A DNA stretch of 64,000 bases from positions 6,386,001 to 6,450,000 of the forward strand of contig OZ241368.1 in NCBI GenBank assembly GCA_965200525.1, given 5' to 3'. The stretch is from JANNPJ01 sp965200525 (GTDB lineage: Bacteria > Actinomycetota > Actinomycetes > Actinomycetales > Kineosporiaceae). The first letter of the stretch is position 1. Each line of letters opens with the position of its first letter. The notes below the pieces were generated by a model, which searched no databases, was not told the origin of the DNA, and saw only the letters and a program-made list of their open reading frames with translations. The translations under genes and the position numbers were made by a program. Of the stretch, positions 42,602 to 51,744 are shown in pieces.

Positions 42602-43597
42602 TCATCGGGCCCGCGGATCGAGGGCGTCGCGCAGCCCGTCGCCGAGCATGTTGAACGCCAGGACCGTGATGAAGATCGCCAGGCCGGGCACGATCATGAA
42701 CTCCGGGTCGATCTGGTAGTAGGTCGTGGCCTGCGACAGCATTCCGCCCCAGGTCGCGGTAGGGGCGCGGACCCCGACGCCGAGGTACGACAGGGCCGCC
42801 TCGAACAGGATGTTGGTCGGGATCAGCAGCGTGGAGTACACCAGGATCGGCGCGGCCAGGTTGGGCAGCAGCTCGCGGAACAGGATGTACGGCGCCCGCG
42901 CCCCGAGGCTGCGGGCGGCGTCCACGAACTCGCGCTCGCGCAGCGAGAGGGTCTGGCCACGCACGATCCGCCCGATGTACGGCCAGTTGAAGAAGCCGAT
43001 GATGAAGATCAGCAGGGCCACCCGCAGCGCGTCGCCGCTCAGCCCGAAGGCCTGATCGGGCACCACCCCGGCCAGGGCCAGGGCGAACACCAGCAGGGGG
43101 AAGGCCAGGAAGAGGTCCATCGTGCGGCTGATCAGGGTGTCGACCCAGCCGCCGAAATAGCCGGCGACGATCCCGAAGAACGCGCCGATCAGTACCGAGA
43201 GCACGGTGGCCAGGAAGGCGATCAGCAAGGAGATCCGGGCGCCGTAGATCACCCGGCTGAACAGGTCGCGACCGTTCACCGGCTCCACGCCGAGCAGGAA
43301 GTGCCGGTCGATCCCGCCGAACTTGCCGAGCGGGGTCTGCAGGTTGGGGTCGATCAGGCCGCTGTTGAACTGGTTCGGCGGGTGGCCGAGCAACTTGACC
43401 ACCAGCGGGGCGAAGATCGCCAGCAGGATCAGGACGACCACGATCACGCCACTGGTCAGGGCCCAGCGGTCGCGCTTGAGGCGCATCCAGGCGATCTGAC
43501 CGAGCGAACGCCCCTGGATCGACTTCCCGCCGACGGCGAGTTCGGCCTCCGAAGCTGCCTGTGAAGCATCTGCGGGGACGTCGAGTGGGGCGGACAT
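42602..43597 (-). CDS. dppC: Oligo/dipeptide ABC transporter permease (DppC-like)
   Basis: 331 residues. Cytoplasmic N-terminus with SLGQIAWMRLKRDRWAL, first helix VIVVVLILLAIFAPLVV, then five helices and the loop DAARSLGARAPYILFRELLPN for ATPase contact. First gene of the dpp-type operon. The 230-bp upstream gap contains a minus-strand -10-like TACGAT (43725-43720); the -35 is weak. Confidence 0.87.
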   Translation of the reverse strand: MSAPLDVPADASQAASEAELAVGGKSIQGRSLGQIAWMRLKRDRWALTSGVIVVVLILLAIFAPLVVKLLGHPPNQFNSGLIDPNLQTPLGKFGGIDRHFLLGVEPVNGRDLFSRVIYGARISLLIAFLATVLSVLIGAFFGIVAGYFGGWVDTLISRTMDLFLAFPLLVFALALAGVVPDQAFGLSGDALRVALLIFIIGFFNWPYIGRIVRGQTLSLREREFVDAARSLGARAPYILFRELLPNLAAPILVYSTLLIPTNILFEAALSYLGVGVRAPTATWGGMLSQATTYYQIDPEFMIVPGLAIFITVLAFNMLGDGLRDALDPRAR

Positions 43598-43827
43598 ATC
43601 GGGTTTCTACGCTCCCTGCTGGCTGGCTGTGGCTACCTGTTTGCTGCCTGTTACTGACCGGTCACTTGGCGCCTCAGGGTGGAAAATTTCTTGCCGACCT
43701 GTGGGCTCGGTGCAGGTTAATCGTATGAACCCCGGTTGACCAGTAAGGTTCCCCTCAGTTGAGGCCCGGCACCACATCTGTGCAGGACCTGTGGCCCGAT
43801 TGTGATGATCCAGCGCTCACTCATCGC

Positions 43828-44814
43828 TCAGAGCTCGATCGGCAGCAGGCGGCCTACCGGTTGCCCGGCGCCCAGCACCGGCTTGCCCGCCATCGCTTCG
43901 AGGGCCGCCCGGGTGACGTCGTCCGTTCCCAGTCGCAGCAACCCGGCCGCCATCACCACCTGCCGGGCCCGATCGGCCCCGCCGCCGATCTTCAGCGCGA
44001 TCGCCCGCCCGTCCGGCAGCGCGGCCGCGTAGACCGCCTCGGCGCCGTCCTTGGCGATCAGCCCGGGCACGGCCCGGATCAACGCGGTCACCTCACGGCC
44101 GGTGCCGCCCAGCCATTCCGGGTGCTCCCGGACGGCATCCGCCACCAGGGCCTCGTCGGTGCCGGGAGCGGCCGAGGCCAGCCGGCCGAAGGCCCGGGCC
44201 AGGCCGGTCAGGCTGATCGCCAGGGCCGGGGCCCCGCAGCCGTCCACCGCGGTGGCGGCGACCGGTTCGCCGGCCAGCTCGGCCACCGTCTCGACGATCC
44301 GCAGCTGCAACGGGTGGCCGGGGTCGAGGTAGCTCTCCCGGGGCCAGTCGTTGACCACACAGGTGGCCAGCATGGCGGCGTGCTTGCCCGAGCAGTTCAT
44401 CGCCTTGGCCGAGGGCACCCGGCCGGCCACCTTCCAACGCAGCCACTCGTCCGGGCCGAGCGGCAGGTCCGGGGTGTTGCGAAGGGCCGCGTCGGTCAGC
44501 CCGGCGCCGGCCAGGATGCGGTCGACGCCGTCCCGGTGGAACTGCTCGCCGGAATGGCTGGCCTGGGCCAGGGCCCGCAGCTCGCCGTCCGGCAGCGACA
44601 GCCCGGCGCGCACCATGGCCAGCAGTTGCAGGGGTTTGAGGGCCGAGCGGGGCAGCATCGGCGCCGTCACCAGGCCCCGGCCGAACAGCTCGCGGCCGTC
44701 CGGGTCGAGCGCGACCACGGATCCGTGGTGGACGCTCTCGGTGAAGCCGGAACGGGTCAGGTAGGCCAGCGGGACGAGGCCGGCCAGGGCCGGGTCGTCG
44801 GAGGGCCGGTTCAG
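43828..44814 (-). CDS. L-asparaginase II (AnsA/ReAII family), unusual start
   Basis: About 325 residues from the first plausible homologous region. Motifs of the thermolabile AnsA-type family: PRSALKPLQLLAMV, SHSGEQFHRDG, MNCSGKHAAML, VDGCGAPALAISL, KIGGGADRA. Hydrolyses asparagine to aspartate and ammonia. The start is a problem. The homologous N-terminus (VPLAYLTRSGFTESVHHGS) has no in-frame ATG, GTG or TTG before it until ATG 45027, which lies inside the divergent DUF3072 gene. I give CTG 44814 as a placeholder; CTG 44787 is also possible, as is a frameshift joining ATG 44861. Confidence 0.75.
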   Translation of the reverse strand: MNRPSDDPALAGLVPLAYLTRSGFTESVHHGSVVALDPDGRELFGRGLVTAPMLPRSALKPLQLLAMVRAGLSLPDGELRALAQASHSGEQFHRDGVDRILAGAGLTDAALRNTPDLPLGPDEWLRWKVAGRVPSAKAMNCSGKHAAMLATCVVNDWPRESYLDPGHPLQLRIVETVAELAGEPVAATAVDGCGAPALAISLTGLARAFGRLASAAPGTDEALVADAVREHPEWLGGTGREVTALIRAVPGLIAKDGAEAVYAAALPDGRAIALKIGGGADRARQVVMAAGLLRLGTDDVTRAALEAMAGKPVLGAGQPVGRLLPIEL

Positions 44815-44919
44815 CGCGGACCGGCCGCGGCCGGGTGGGTCAGGGCAGCTGGCGTGAGCATGCCCGGCACCGTACGGGCCACGATGCGGAGTTGACCAGC
44901 CCGACCTAGGGTCACCGTC

Positions 44920-45147
44920 ATGACCGAGACACCGAACTCCCAGCCCGCCGGCGAACCGGTGGAGGACGCCAGCAAACCGACCGAGCAGTGGGTCACCGGT
45001 GACGAGCCGATGACCGGTCCGCAGCACAGCTACCTGCAGACCCTGGCCCGCGAGGCCGGCCGGGACCTGCCCGAGCAGCTGACCAAGGCCCAGGCCTCGG
45101 AGCTGATCGAGGAGCTCCAGACCGTCACCGGGCGCGGCGCGAGCTGA
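44920..45147 (+). CDS. DUF3072 small protein
   Basis: 75 residues. The conserved core MTGPQHSYLQTLAREAGRD, then LPEQLTKAQASELIEELQ, identifies DUF3072, a small soluble family of unknown function seen in actinobacteria. ATG 44920 is 7 nt after a -10-like TAGGGT (44907-44912) with no ribosome site, so it is probably leaderless. Divergent from the asparaginase gene. Confidence 0.82.
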   Translation: MTETPNSQPAGEPVEDASKPTEQWVTGDEPMTGPQHSYLQTLAREAGRDLPEQLTKAQASELIEELQTVTGRGAS

Positions 45148-45165
45148 CCGGAGCCGATCGACGAC

Positions 45166-45203
45166 CGCACCGGCCCCGGCGGTTTCCCGCCGGGGCCGGT
45201 GCG
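45166..45203. terminator. Strong bidirectional terminator (DUF3072 / gntP)
   Basis: A perfect 17-bp stem (CGCACCGGCCCCGGCGG with its complement) and a TTTC loop sit between convergent genes. Confidence 0.85.
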
Positions 45204-45220
45204 CTGTGGCCAGGAATTCT

Positions 45221-46711
45221 TCAGACGAAGATGCTGATGATCAGGACGCCGATCAGCCCGCACACCGAGATGATCGTCTCCATCACCGACCAGGTCTTCA
45301 GGGTCTGCCCCACGGTGAGCCCCAGGTACTGCTTGACCAGCCAGAACCCGGCGTCGTTGACGTGCGAGAAGAACAGCGATCCGGCCCCCACGGCCAGCAC
45401 CAGCAGGGCCACCGTGGGCTGGTTCAGGTCGGCCGCCAGAGGGGTGACGATGCCGGCGGCGGTGATCGTGGCCACCGTGGCCGAGCCGGTCGCCACCCGG
45501 ATGCCGACCGCGACCAGCCAGCCGAGGATCAGCGGCGAGAAGTTGGCGCCGTTGGCCCAGTCGGCCACCATCTGACCGACCCCCGCGTCGAGCAGGATCT
45601 GCTTGAGCCCGCCGCCGGCCGCGACGATCAGCAGGATGCCGGCGATGGCGGGCAGGGCGCCGCCGACCGAGGCCGAGATCTGGTCGCGGTCGAAGCCGGC
45701 CCCGCGACCGAGGGTGAACATGCCCAGCACCAGCCCGGCCAGCAGGGCCACCAGCGGGGTGCCGGCCACGTCCAGGCTGGTCCGCAGCCCGGTCCCCTTG
45801 TCCAGGGTGAGCTCGCCGATGGCCCGGGCCAGCATCAGCACGATCGGCAGCAGGATGGTCAGGACGGCCGGCCAGAACGCCGGGCTCTGCCGCAGCCGGC
45901 GGGCCGGCGCGTCGTCCTCGGTGCCGGGCTCGACCCCGGTGCCGGCGCTGCCGGTGCTGCCCGTGCTGCCGCCCCCGGCGCCGACCGCGACCGGCTCACG
46001 GCTGGGGATCAGCTCCTCCGGCGCGGTCGCCACCACGTAGCGCGAAATGAAGTTGGCGAACACCGGCCCGGCGATCACCACGGTCGGCACGGCGATGATC
46101 AGCCCGAACAGCAGGGTCAGCCCGAGATCGGCCTTGAGCAGCGCGATCGCGGCCAGCGGGCCCGGGTGCGGGGGCACCAGACCGTGCAGCACGGAGAGAC
46201 CGGCCAGGGCCGGGATGGCGATCTTCATCAGCGGCACGTCGGACCGCTTCGACACCAGCAGCACCACCGGGATCAGCAACACCACGCCGATCTCGAAGAA
46301 CAGCGGCAGGCCGATCAGGGCGGCCACGCCGGCCATCGCCCACGGCAGTTGGTGACTGGACACGCTGGTCACCACCCGGTCGACGATCCGGTCGGCGCCA
46401 CCGGTGTCGGCCAGCAGGCCACCGATCATCGCCCCGACCGCGATCAGCAGGCCGACGCTGCCGACAGTGGCCCCGACCCCGGTGGTGAAGCTGGTGATGG
46501 TCGCGTCCGGGCCCAGCCCGGCGACGATCCCCATCACCCCCGCGCCGAAGATCAGGGCCAGGAACGGGTGCAACTTGGCCAGCGCGATCAGCAGGATCAC
46601 GGTGGCGAAACCGAGCACCGCGGCGGTGATCAGCTGGGCGTTGCCGCTGGCCGGTTCGGTGGCGGCCAGCAGGGGGGCGGTCAGGGTGGCCAGCGAGTCG
46701 TAGGGCGTCAT
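45221..46711 (-). CDS. gntP: Gluconate permease, GntP family
   Basis: 496 residues with about 12-14 membrane segments. GntP-family stretches include FGAGVMGIVAGLGPDATITSF, IGVDDTG-like AMIGGLLADTGGADRIVD, LVPPHPGPLAAIALL and SATVATITAAGI, followed by SHVNDAGFWLVKQYLGLTV. Proton-linked uptake of gluconate or a related sugar acid. The extra Gly/Ser-rich loop near 250-265 is variable in the family. ATG 46711 shares one base with the kinase stop, so the genes form a unit. Confidence 0.88.
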   Translation of the reverse strand: MTPYDSLATLTAPLLAATEPASGNAQLITAAVLGFATVILLIALAKLHPFLALIFGAGVMGIVAGLGPDATITSFTTGVGATVGSVGLLIAVGAMIGGLLADTGGADRIVDRVVTSVSSHQLPWAMAGVAALIGLPLFFEIGVVLLIPVVLLVSKRSDVPLMKIAIPALAGLSVLHGLVPPHPGPLAAIALLKADLGLTLLFGLIIAVPTVVIAGPVFANFISRYVVATAPEELIPSREPVAVGAGGGSTGSTGSAGTGVEPGTEDDAPARRLRQSPAFWPAVLTILLPIVLMLARAIGELTLDKGTGLRTSLDVAGTPLVALLAGLVLGMFTLGRGAGFDRDQISASVGGALPAIAGILLIVAAGGGLKQILLDAGVGQMVADWANGANFSPLILGWLVAVGIRVATGSATVATITAAGIVTPLAADLNQPTVALLVLAVGAGSLFFSHVNDAGFWLVKQYLGLTVGQTLKTWSVMETIISVCGLIGVLIISIFV

Positions 46712-48339
46712 CAGGACTCCTTGTCGGCGGTTCGCCTTTGAACGGGCGCCGGATCCGGATCGCCGTCCGGGTGGAGGGCGATCGGCAACGACGGCGCGAG
46801 CCGTCGAAGCGAGGTGAAGGTCGGAACCAGGGCGTCGTACAGCTCGGAGAAGACCGGCAGCAGAGAGGCGTAGACCGCGGCCGCCGCCGGGTCCGGCCGC
46901 ACCACGTCGTCGATCGTGACCAGGTCGGCGGCCACCTCGACCGACTCGATCAGGCCGAGCGCCTGCATGCCGAGCAGGGCGGCGCCGAAGCTCGACCCCT
47001 CGTGGCCGGCCGGGAACTGGATCTCCATGCCGAGCGCGTCGGCCAGCATCTGGCGCCACAGCGAGCTGCGGGCGAAGCCGCCGGTGGCCCGGATCGCCCG
47101 GACCTCGTTGCCGGCCGCCCGCATGGAGTGCAGCACCAGCGCCAGCTGCTGGCACACCCCTTCGAGGGCGGCCCGGACCAGGTGCTCACGGCGGTGCTCG
47201 AGGGTCAGCCCGATGTAGGCCCCCCGGGGCAGCGAGCTCCAGTGCGGAGCCCGCTCGCTGAGCAGGTAGGGCAGCATGATCAGGCCACCGGAGCCGACCG
47301 GTGCGGTGGCCGCCAGGGCCAGCAGGTCTTCCTCGGGCCCGTCGCCGAGGTCGGGGGCGAGCGCGTCACCGGTCCAGCGCAGGACGACGCCACCGTTGTT
47401 GATCGCCCCGCCGACGACCCAGCGGTCCTCGGTCAGGGCGTAGCAGAACACCCCGCCCAGCGGATCGACGGCCGGCTTCTCGACCATCACCCGCAGCGCT
47501 CCGCTGGTCCCGATCGAACAGGCCGCCACGCCGGGCCGGACGGCGCCCAGGCCGAGATTGGCCAACGGCCCGTCACCGGCGCCGACCACCACCGGGGTGT
47601 CGGCTGGCAGCCCGGTGGCCGCGGCCGCAGCGGCGGTCAGGCCGGGCAGCACGGTGGTGGTCGGGACCAGCTCGGGCAGCTGTTCGGGGGTGATCCCGGC
47701 CAGCTGAAGGGCCTGCGGATCCCAGCTCAGGGTGTGGATGTCGCACAGCCCACTGCCGGAGGCGAGCGAGTGGTCGGTGACCAGGGCCTCGCACAGCCGC
47801 AGCAGCACGTAGTCCTTGATCTGGACCCAGTGCCCCACCCGCTCGGCCAGTTTCGGCTCCTGCTCGTGGAACCAGATGAGCTTCGAGAGCGGAGCCATCG
47901 GATGGACCGGGGTGCCGGTCCGGCGGTGCAGGGCCAGTCCGGAGGACGACGCCCGGACCCGTTCGGCCTGGGCGCTGGCCCGGGAGTCGGCCCAGGTGAT
48001 GGACGCCGTCAGCGGTCGGCCGTCGGGGTCGAGCCCGATCAGGCTGTGCATCGCCGAGCTGAACGACAGGGCCGCGACCGGGCCGCGCAGGCCGGCGGCG
48101 ACCTCGCGCACGGTGCCCAGGACGGCGTCCACGATGGCGTCCGGATCCTGCTCGGCCCGGCCCGGGGCCGGCTCGCTGAGCGGATAGCCGATCGAGTGCG
48201 AGCCCAGCTCGTGCCCGCCGACGTCGTAGGCCACGGCCTTGGTGCTGGTGGTTCCGATGTCGACGCCGATCACCACTGCGGCGGCGGGTCTTTCCGCGTC
48301 GGCCGGGCGGTGGGCGTCAACCTCGTGATCAGGACACAC
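46711..48339 (-). CDS. gntK: Gluconokinase, FGGY family
   Basis: 542 residues. ATP-binding phosphate-1 motif VIGVDIGTTSTKAVAYD, substrate-region ITWADSRASAQA, GAGDGPLANLG, CSIGTSGALRVM and GGFARSSLWRQMLADALG are typical of FGGY gluconate/xylulose-type kinases. Location next to GntP supports gluconate to 6-phosphogluconate. GTG 48339 lies 5 nt after TACGGT, again close to a leaderless arrangement; a GTG two bases inside is out of frame. Confidence 0.85.
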   Translation of the reverse strand: MCPDHEVDAHRPADAERPAAAVVIGVDIGTTSTKAVAYDVGGHELGSHSIGYPLSEPAPGRAEQDPDAIVDAVLGTVREVAAGLRGPVAALSFSSAMHSLIGLDPDGRPLTASITWADSRASAQAERVRASSSGLALHRRTGTPVHPMAPLSKLIWFHEQEPKLAERVGHWVQIKDYVLLRLCEALVTDHSLASGSGLCDIHTLSWDPQALQLAGITPEQLPELVPTTTVLPGLTAAAAAATGLPADTPVVVGAGDGPLANLGLGAVRPGVAACSIGTSGALRVMVEKPAVDPLGGVFCYALTEDRWVVGGAINNGGVVLRWTGDALAPDLGDGPEEDLLALAATAPVGSGGLIMLPYLLSERAPHWSSLPRGAYIGLTLEHRREHLVRAALEGVCQQLALVLHSMRAAGNEVRAIRATGGFARSSLWRQMLADALGMEIQFPAGHEGSSFGAALLGMQALGLIESVEVAADLVTIDDVVRPDPAAAAVYASLLPVFSELYDALVPTFTSLRRLAPSLPIALHPDGDPDPAPVQRRTADKES

Positions 48340-48418
48340 AGGTCACCGTAAGCCGAGTCTGATCTTCGTGCACCCGGACCGGCCCGGAATTAAGTGGAAC
48401 CGCCGACTCCAGTTCGGC

Positions 48419-48438
48419 TAGGGTTCCGGGGTACCGGA
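48419..48438 (+). promoter_or_regulatory. Exporter promoter -10 with adjacent palindrome
   Basis: A -10-like TAGGGT (48419-48424) is followed directly by the palindrome TCCGGGGTACCGGA (48425-48438). A longer inverted pair AAGTGGAA (48392-48399) and TTCCACTT (48447-48454) surrounds it. A repressor site for the downstream TetR is plausible but unproven. Confidence 0.4.
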
Positions 48439-48470
48439 GAAACCTCTTCCACTTCTGCATCGGGGATGCG

Positions 48471-50072
48471 ATGTCTGCGACCGGCTCCACCACCGAATCC
48501 GACCAGTCCGCGTCACCGGAACCACCCGAGCAGCCGGCCGCGACGGCCGCCTCGACCGCCTCGGCCGGCTCCGACAGCCTCGACCGCGGGCTGCTGCTGG
48601 TGGCCGCGTGCGTGGTCCTCGGCGCGATCATGTCCATTCTCGACGTCACCGTCGTCAACGTCGCGATCAAGACGCTGGCCACCGACTTCGACACCCCGCT
48701 GGCCACGATCCAGTGGGTGGCCACCGGCTACACCCTGGCCCTGGCCACGGTGATCCCGCTGACCGGCTGGGGCGCCGACCGGTTCGGCACCAAGCGGCTC
48801 TACATGACCTCGATCGCGCTGTTCGTGCTCGGCTCGATGCTCTCCGGGCTGGCCTGGAACGCCGAGTCGCTGATCGGCTTCCGGGTGCTGCAGGGCTTCG
48901 GCGGCGGCATGCTGATGCCCGCCGGGATGACCATCCTGACCCGGGCGGCCGGCCCGCAGCGGATCGGCCGGGTGATGTCCGTGATCGGCGTCCCGATGCT
49001 GCTCGGCCCGATCTTCGGCCCGATCCTCGGCGGCTGGCTGGTCGACGACTTCTCCTGGCGCTGGATCTTCTTCATCAACCTGCCGATCGGCATCATCGCC
49101 CTGACGGCCTCGCTGCGGATCCTGCCCAAGGACGTGCCCGAGCCCGGCCACAAGCTGGACTGGCTCGGCCTGGTGCTGCTCTCCCCCAGCCTGGCGCTGA
49201 TCATCTACGGGCTGGCCGAGTCGAGCACCAAGGGCGGCTTCGGCCACCTCCAGGTGCTGCTGCCGATGGCCGTCGGCGTGGTGCTGTTCGCAGCCTGGTT
49301 CCGGCACGCCCTGCACACCGACGAGCCACTGGTCGACCTGAAACTGTTCCGCAACAAGACGTTCTCGGCCTCCAGCGCCACCCTGGCCCTGATGATCATC
49401 TCGGTGTTCGGCGGAATGCTGCTGCTGCCGCTCTACCTGCAGCAGGTGCGGGGCGAGTCGGCCCTGCACACCGGTCTGCTGCTGGCCCCGCAGGGGCTCG
49501 GCGCGATGATCGCCATGCCGCTGGCCGGTCTGCTCACCGACAAGACCGGCGTCGGCCGGATCGTGCCCGGCGGCCTGATCGCGGTGGCGCTGTCGTTCCT
49601 CGGCCTCACCCAGCTGACCGACGAGACCTCGTACACCTGGCTCGGCGTGCTGCTGTTCGTGATGGGCGCGGGCATGGGCTTCACCATGATGCCGGTGTTC
49701 TCCGGGGCTATGCAGACGCTGCGCCGGGCCAGCATCGCCCGGGCCAGCACCGCGCTGAACATCATCCAGCAGGTCGGCGCCTCGATCGGCACGGCCGTGC
49801 TGGTGATCATCCTGACCGCCACGATCAAGGCCAAGATCCCTGGTGCCGGTGGGGGTCTGGGCGGTCAGGCCGCCCCGGCCAACACGCCGCCGAGCGTGCT
49901 CAAGGGCCTGAACGAGAAGCTGGCCGCGTCGTTCGGCCAGACTTTCTGGTGGGCCCTGGCCCTGGTCCTGGTCGCCTTCGTGGTCGCGATCGTGCTGCTG
50001 CCCAAGCACAAGCCCGAACCGGTGGACGACGACGACAGCGGCGAGCTCCCGGCCGCGATGATGATGGGCTGA
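48471..50072 (+). CDS. MFS drug-type exporter, DHA2 (EmrB/QacA) family
   Basis: 533 residues with 14 membrane segments. SILDVTVVNVAIKTLATDF (helix 1), IQWVATGYTLALATVIPLTGW, DRFGTKRLYM (motif A), and GFGGGMLMPAGMTILTRAAG (helix 4). The DVTVVNVA motif is specific to DHA2 exporters. GGGGA precedes the ATG. The TetR gene downstream suggests a regulated efflux unit. Confidence 0.88.
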   Translation: MSATGSTTESDQSASPEPPEQPAATAASTASAGSDSLDRGLLLVAACVVLGAIMSILDVTVVNVAIKTLATDFDTPLATIQWVATGYTLALATVIPLTGWGADRFGTKRLYMTSIALFVLGSMLSGLAWNAESLIGFRVLQGFGGGMLMPAGMTILTRAAGPQRIGRVMSVIGVPMLLGPIFGPILGGWLVDDFSWRWIFFINLPIGIIALTASLRILPKDVPEPGHKLDWLGLVLLSPSLALIIYGLAESSTKGGFGHLQVLLPMAVGVVLFAAWFRHALHTDEPLVDLKLFRNKTFSASSATLALMIISVFGGMLLLPLYLQQVRGESALHTGLLLAPQGLGAMIAMPLAGLLTDKTGVGRIVPGGLIAVALSFLGLTQLTDETSYTWLGVLLFVMGAGMGFTMMPVFSGAMQTLRRASIARASTALNIIQQVGASIGTAVLVIILTATIKAKIPGAGGGLGGQAAPANTPPSVLKGLNEKLAASFGQTFWWALALVLVAFVVAIVLLPKHKPEPVDDDDSGELPAAMMMG

Positions 50073-50114
50073 GCCCGCACGACAGACCGGCCACACCGAC
50101 CACAGACCGACGAA

Positions 50115-50843
50115 ATGGCACCGATGACTCCGGTATCGACCGAGAACCTCGGCCGCCCGCTACGAGCCGACGCCGAACGCAATCGGCGGCGGATCCTCGT
50201 GGCGGCGGCCGAGGTCTTCGCCCGGCGCGGGCTCGATGCCGGGCTGGACGAGATCGCCCGGCACGCCGGGGTCGGCACCGGCACCGTCTACCGGCGGTTC
50301 CCGGACAAGGCGCTGCTGATCGACGCCCTGTTCGAGAGCCGGGTCGACGACCTGCTGGAGCTCACCCGCACCGGGCTCGAGGCCGACGATCCGTGGGCCG
50401 GGCTGGTCTACTTCCTGGAACGCTCGATCGAGATGCAACAGGCCGACCGCGGCCTGAAAGAAGCCCTGTTCGGCGGCGGCCCGCACGGCACCCCGGCCGG
50501 CGAGGCCTTCACCCAGAAGGCCGACCGGCTGATCCCGGCCATCACCGCGCTGGTCGACCGGGCCAAGGACGCCGGCCAGTTGCGGTCCGACGTCACCATG
50601 ACCGACCTGGCCGTGATGCAGTTCATGCTGCACGGCGTCGGCGCGCTGGCGGCCGCGGTCGAGCCCGAACTGTGGCGCCGGCAGTTCGCCCTGCTGCTCG
50701 ACGGGCTGCGGGCCGACCGGCCGCAGACCACGCCGCTGCCGCTGAACGCGCTCAGCATCGGGCAGCTCGATAGCCTCTGCCGGCCCGGGCGGCCCGACGC
50801 CAACACCGGCCCGGCGGTCGCGGTCGTGCTCGACCTGACCTGA
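50115..50843 (+). CDS. TetR-family regulator downstream of the exporter
   Basis: 242 residues. Helix-turn-helix about 20-65 (RRRILVAAAEVFARRGLDAG, then HAGVGTGTVYRRFPDKALL), the AcrR/SbtR-like N-terminus. The C-terminal part has FLERSIEMQQADRGLKEALF, common in TetR proteins that follow MFS exporters. ATG 50115 or ATG 50124. Likely represses the exporter operon. Confidence 0.83.
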   Translation: MAPMTPVSTENLGRPLRADAERNRRRILVAAAEVFARRGLDAGLDEIARHAGVGTGTVYRRFPDKALLIDALFESRVDDLLELTRTGLEADDPWAGLVYFLERSIEMQQADRGLKEALFGGGPHGTPAGEAFTQKADRLIPAITALVDRAKDAGQLRSDVTMTDLAVMQFMLHGVGALAAAVEPELWRRQFALLLDGLRADRPQTTPLPLNALSIGQLDSLCRPGRPDANTGPAVAVVLDLT

Positions 50844-50853
50844 CCGGCCCCGA

Positions 50854-51744
50854 TCAGGAGACCGGCAGCTGGTTGACCTCGTGCGAGCCGCTGGCCCACA
50901 GGTACTGCACGGCGTACGACCGCCACGGCCGCCAGCTCTGGGCGTGCCGGTTCAGGGCCGCCGGCGTGCCCGGCAGGCCCAGGGCCACCGCGCAGACCCG
51001 GACGCCCAGATCGGTGGGCAGGAAGGCGTCGTCGTCGCCGAGGGCCCGCATGGCCACCGTCTCGACCGTCCAGGGGCCGATCCCGGGCAGGGCCAGCAGG
51101 TCGGCCCGGGTCCGGGCCCGGTCCCCGGTCGGGTCGATCCGGATCCGGCCTGACCCGAGGGCCGCGATCAGCCCGGTCAGGGCCCGACGGCGGGCGCCGG
51201 GCACCGCCAGCGCGGCCGGGTCCAGCTCGGCCAGGGCCGCCGGCTGCGGGAACAGGTGGGTCAGGCCGCCGTCCGGGTCGTCGATCGGCTCACCGTGGGC
51301 CAGTACCAGCCGGCCCGCGTGGGTGCGGGCCGCCGCGGTCGAGACCTGCTGCCCGAGCACGGCCCGGATGGCCATCTCGGCCCCGTCGACGGCCCGCGGG
51401 ACCCGCCGTCCGGGAGCGCCCTCGACCAGCGACCGCAGGGCCGGATCGAGTCGGAGCACGTCGTCGACGGCCACCGGGTCGGCGTCCAGGTCGAGCAGGA
51501 ACCGGCCCAGCGCGATCGCCTCGGCCCGATCGCGCGAATCGGCCAGTCGCAGCTCGCAGCCGATGTTCTCGGCTCCGGGCCGGAGCGCGATCACGCCCGG
51601 GCCATGGGCGAACCGGGCCGTCCGGCGGTAGGCCCCACCGCGCCACTCCTCCACCCCGGGCACGGCCGTGGCCACCAGGTGCCCGAACAGATTGTCCGGG
51701 AACAGCGGCCGGCGAAACGGCAACCGCTCGCTGAACGTGACCAC
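50854..51744 (-). CDS. alkA: DNA-3-methyladenine glycosylase II (AlkA-like)
   Basis: 296 residues. AlkA N-terminal domain (about 1-100; LPFRRPLFPDNLFGHLVATA), then the HhH-GPD fold: AIRAVLGQQVSTAAARTHAGRL split over two stretches, LLALPGIGPWTVETVAMRALGD, and the catalytic Asp in FLPTDLGVR. Removes alkylated purines from DNA. No Ada-type Cys or AraC domain is fused. GTG 51744 lies 6 nt after TAGCCT (51756-51751), fitting a leaderless transcript. Divergent from the next MFS gene. Confidence 0.88.
   Translation of the reverse strand: MVTFSERLPFRRPLFPDNLFGHLVATAVPGVEEWRGGAYRRTARFAHGPGVIALRPGAENIGCELRLADSRDRAEAIALGRFLLDLDADPVAVDDVLRLDPALRSLVEGAPGRRVPRAVDGAEMAIRAVLGQQVSTAAARTHAGRLVLAHGEPIDDPDGGLTHLFPQPAALAELDPAALAVPGARRRALTGLIAALGSGRIRIDPTGDRARTRADLLALPGIGPWTVETVAMRALGDDDAFLPTDLGVRVCAVALGLPGTPAALNRHAQSWRPWRSYAVQYLWASGSHEVNQLPVS

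Noticed and set aside
44811..44996. Short minus-strand frame ahead of the asparaginase gene
   Set aside because: It has no domain and overlaps the DUF3072 gene and promoter. It is kept only as part of the start-codon problem.
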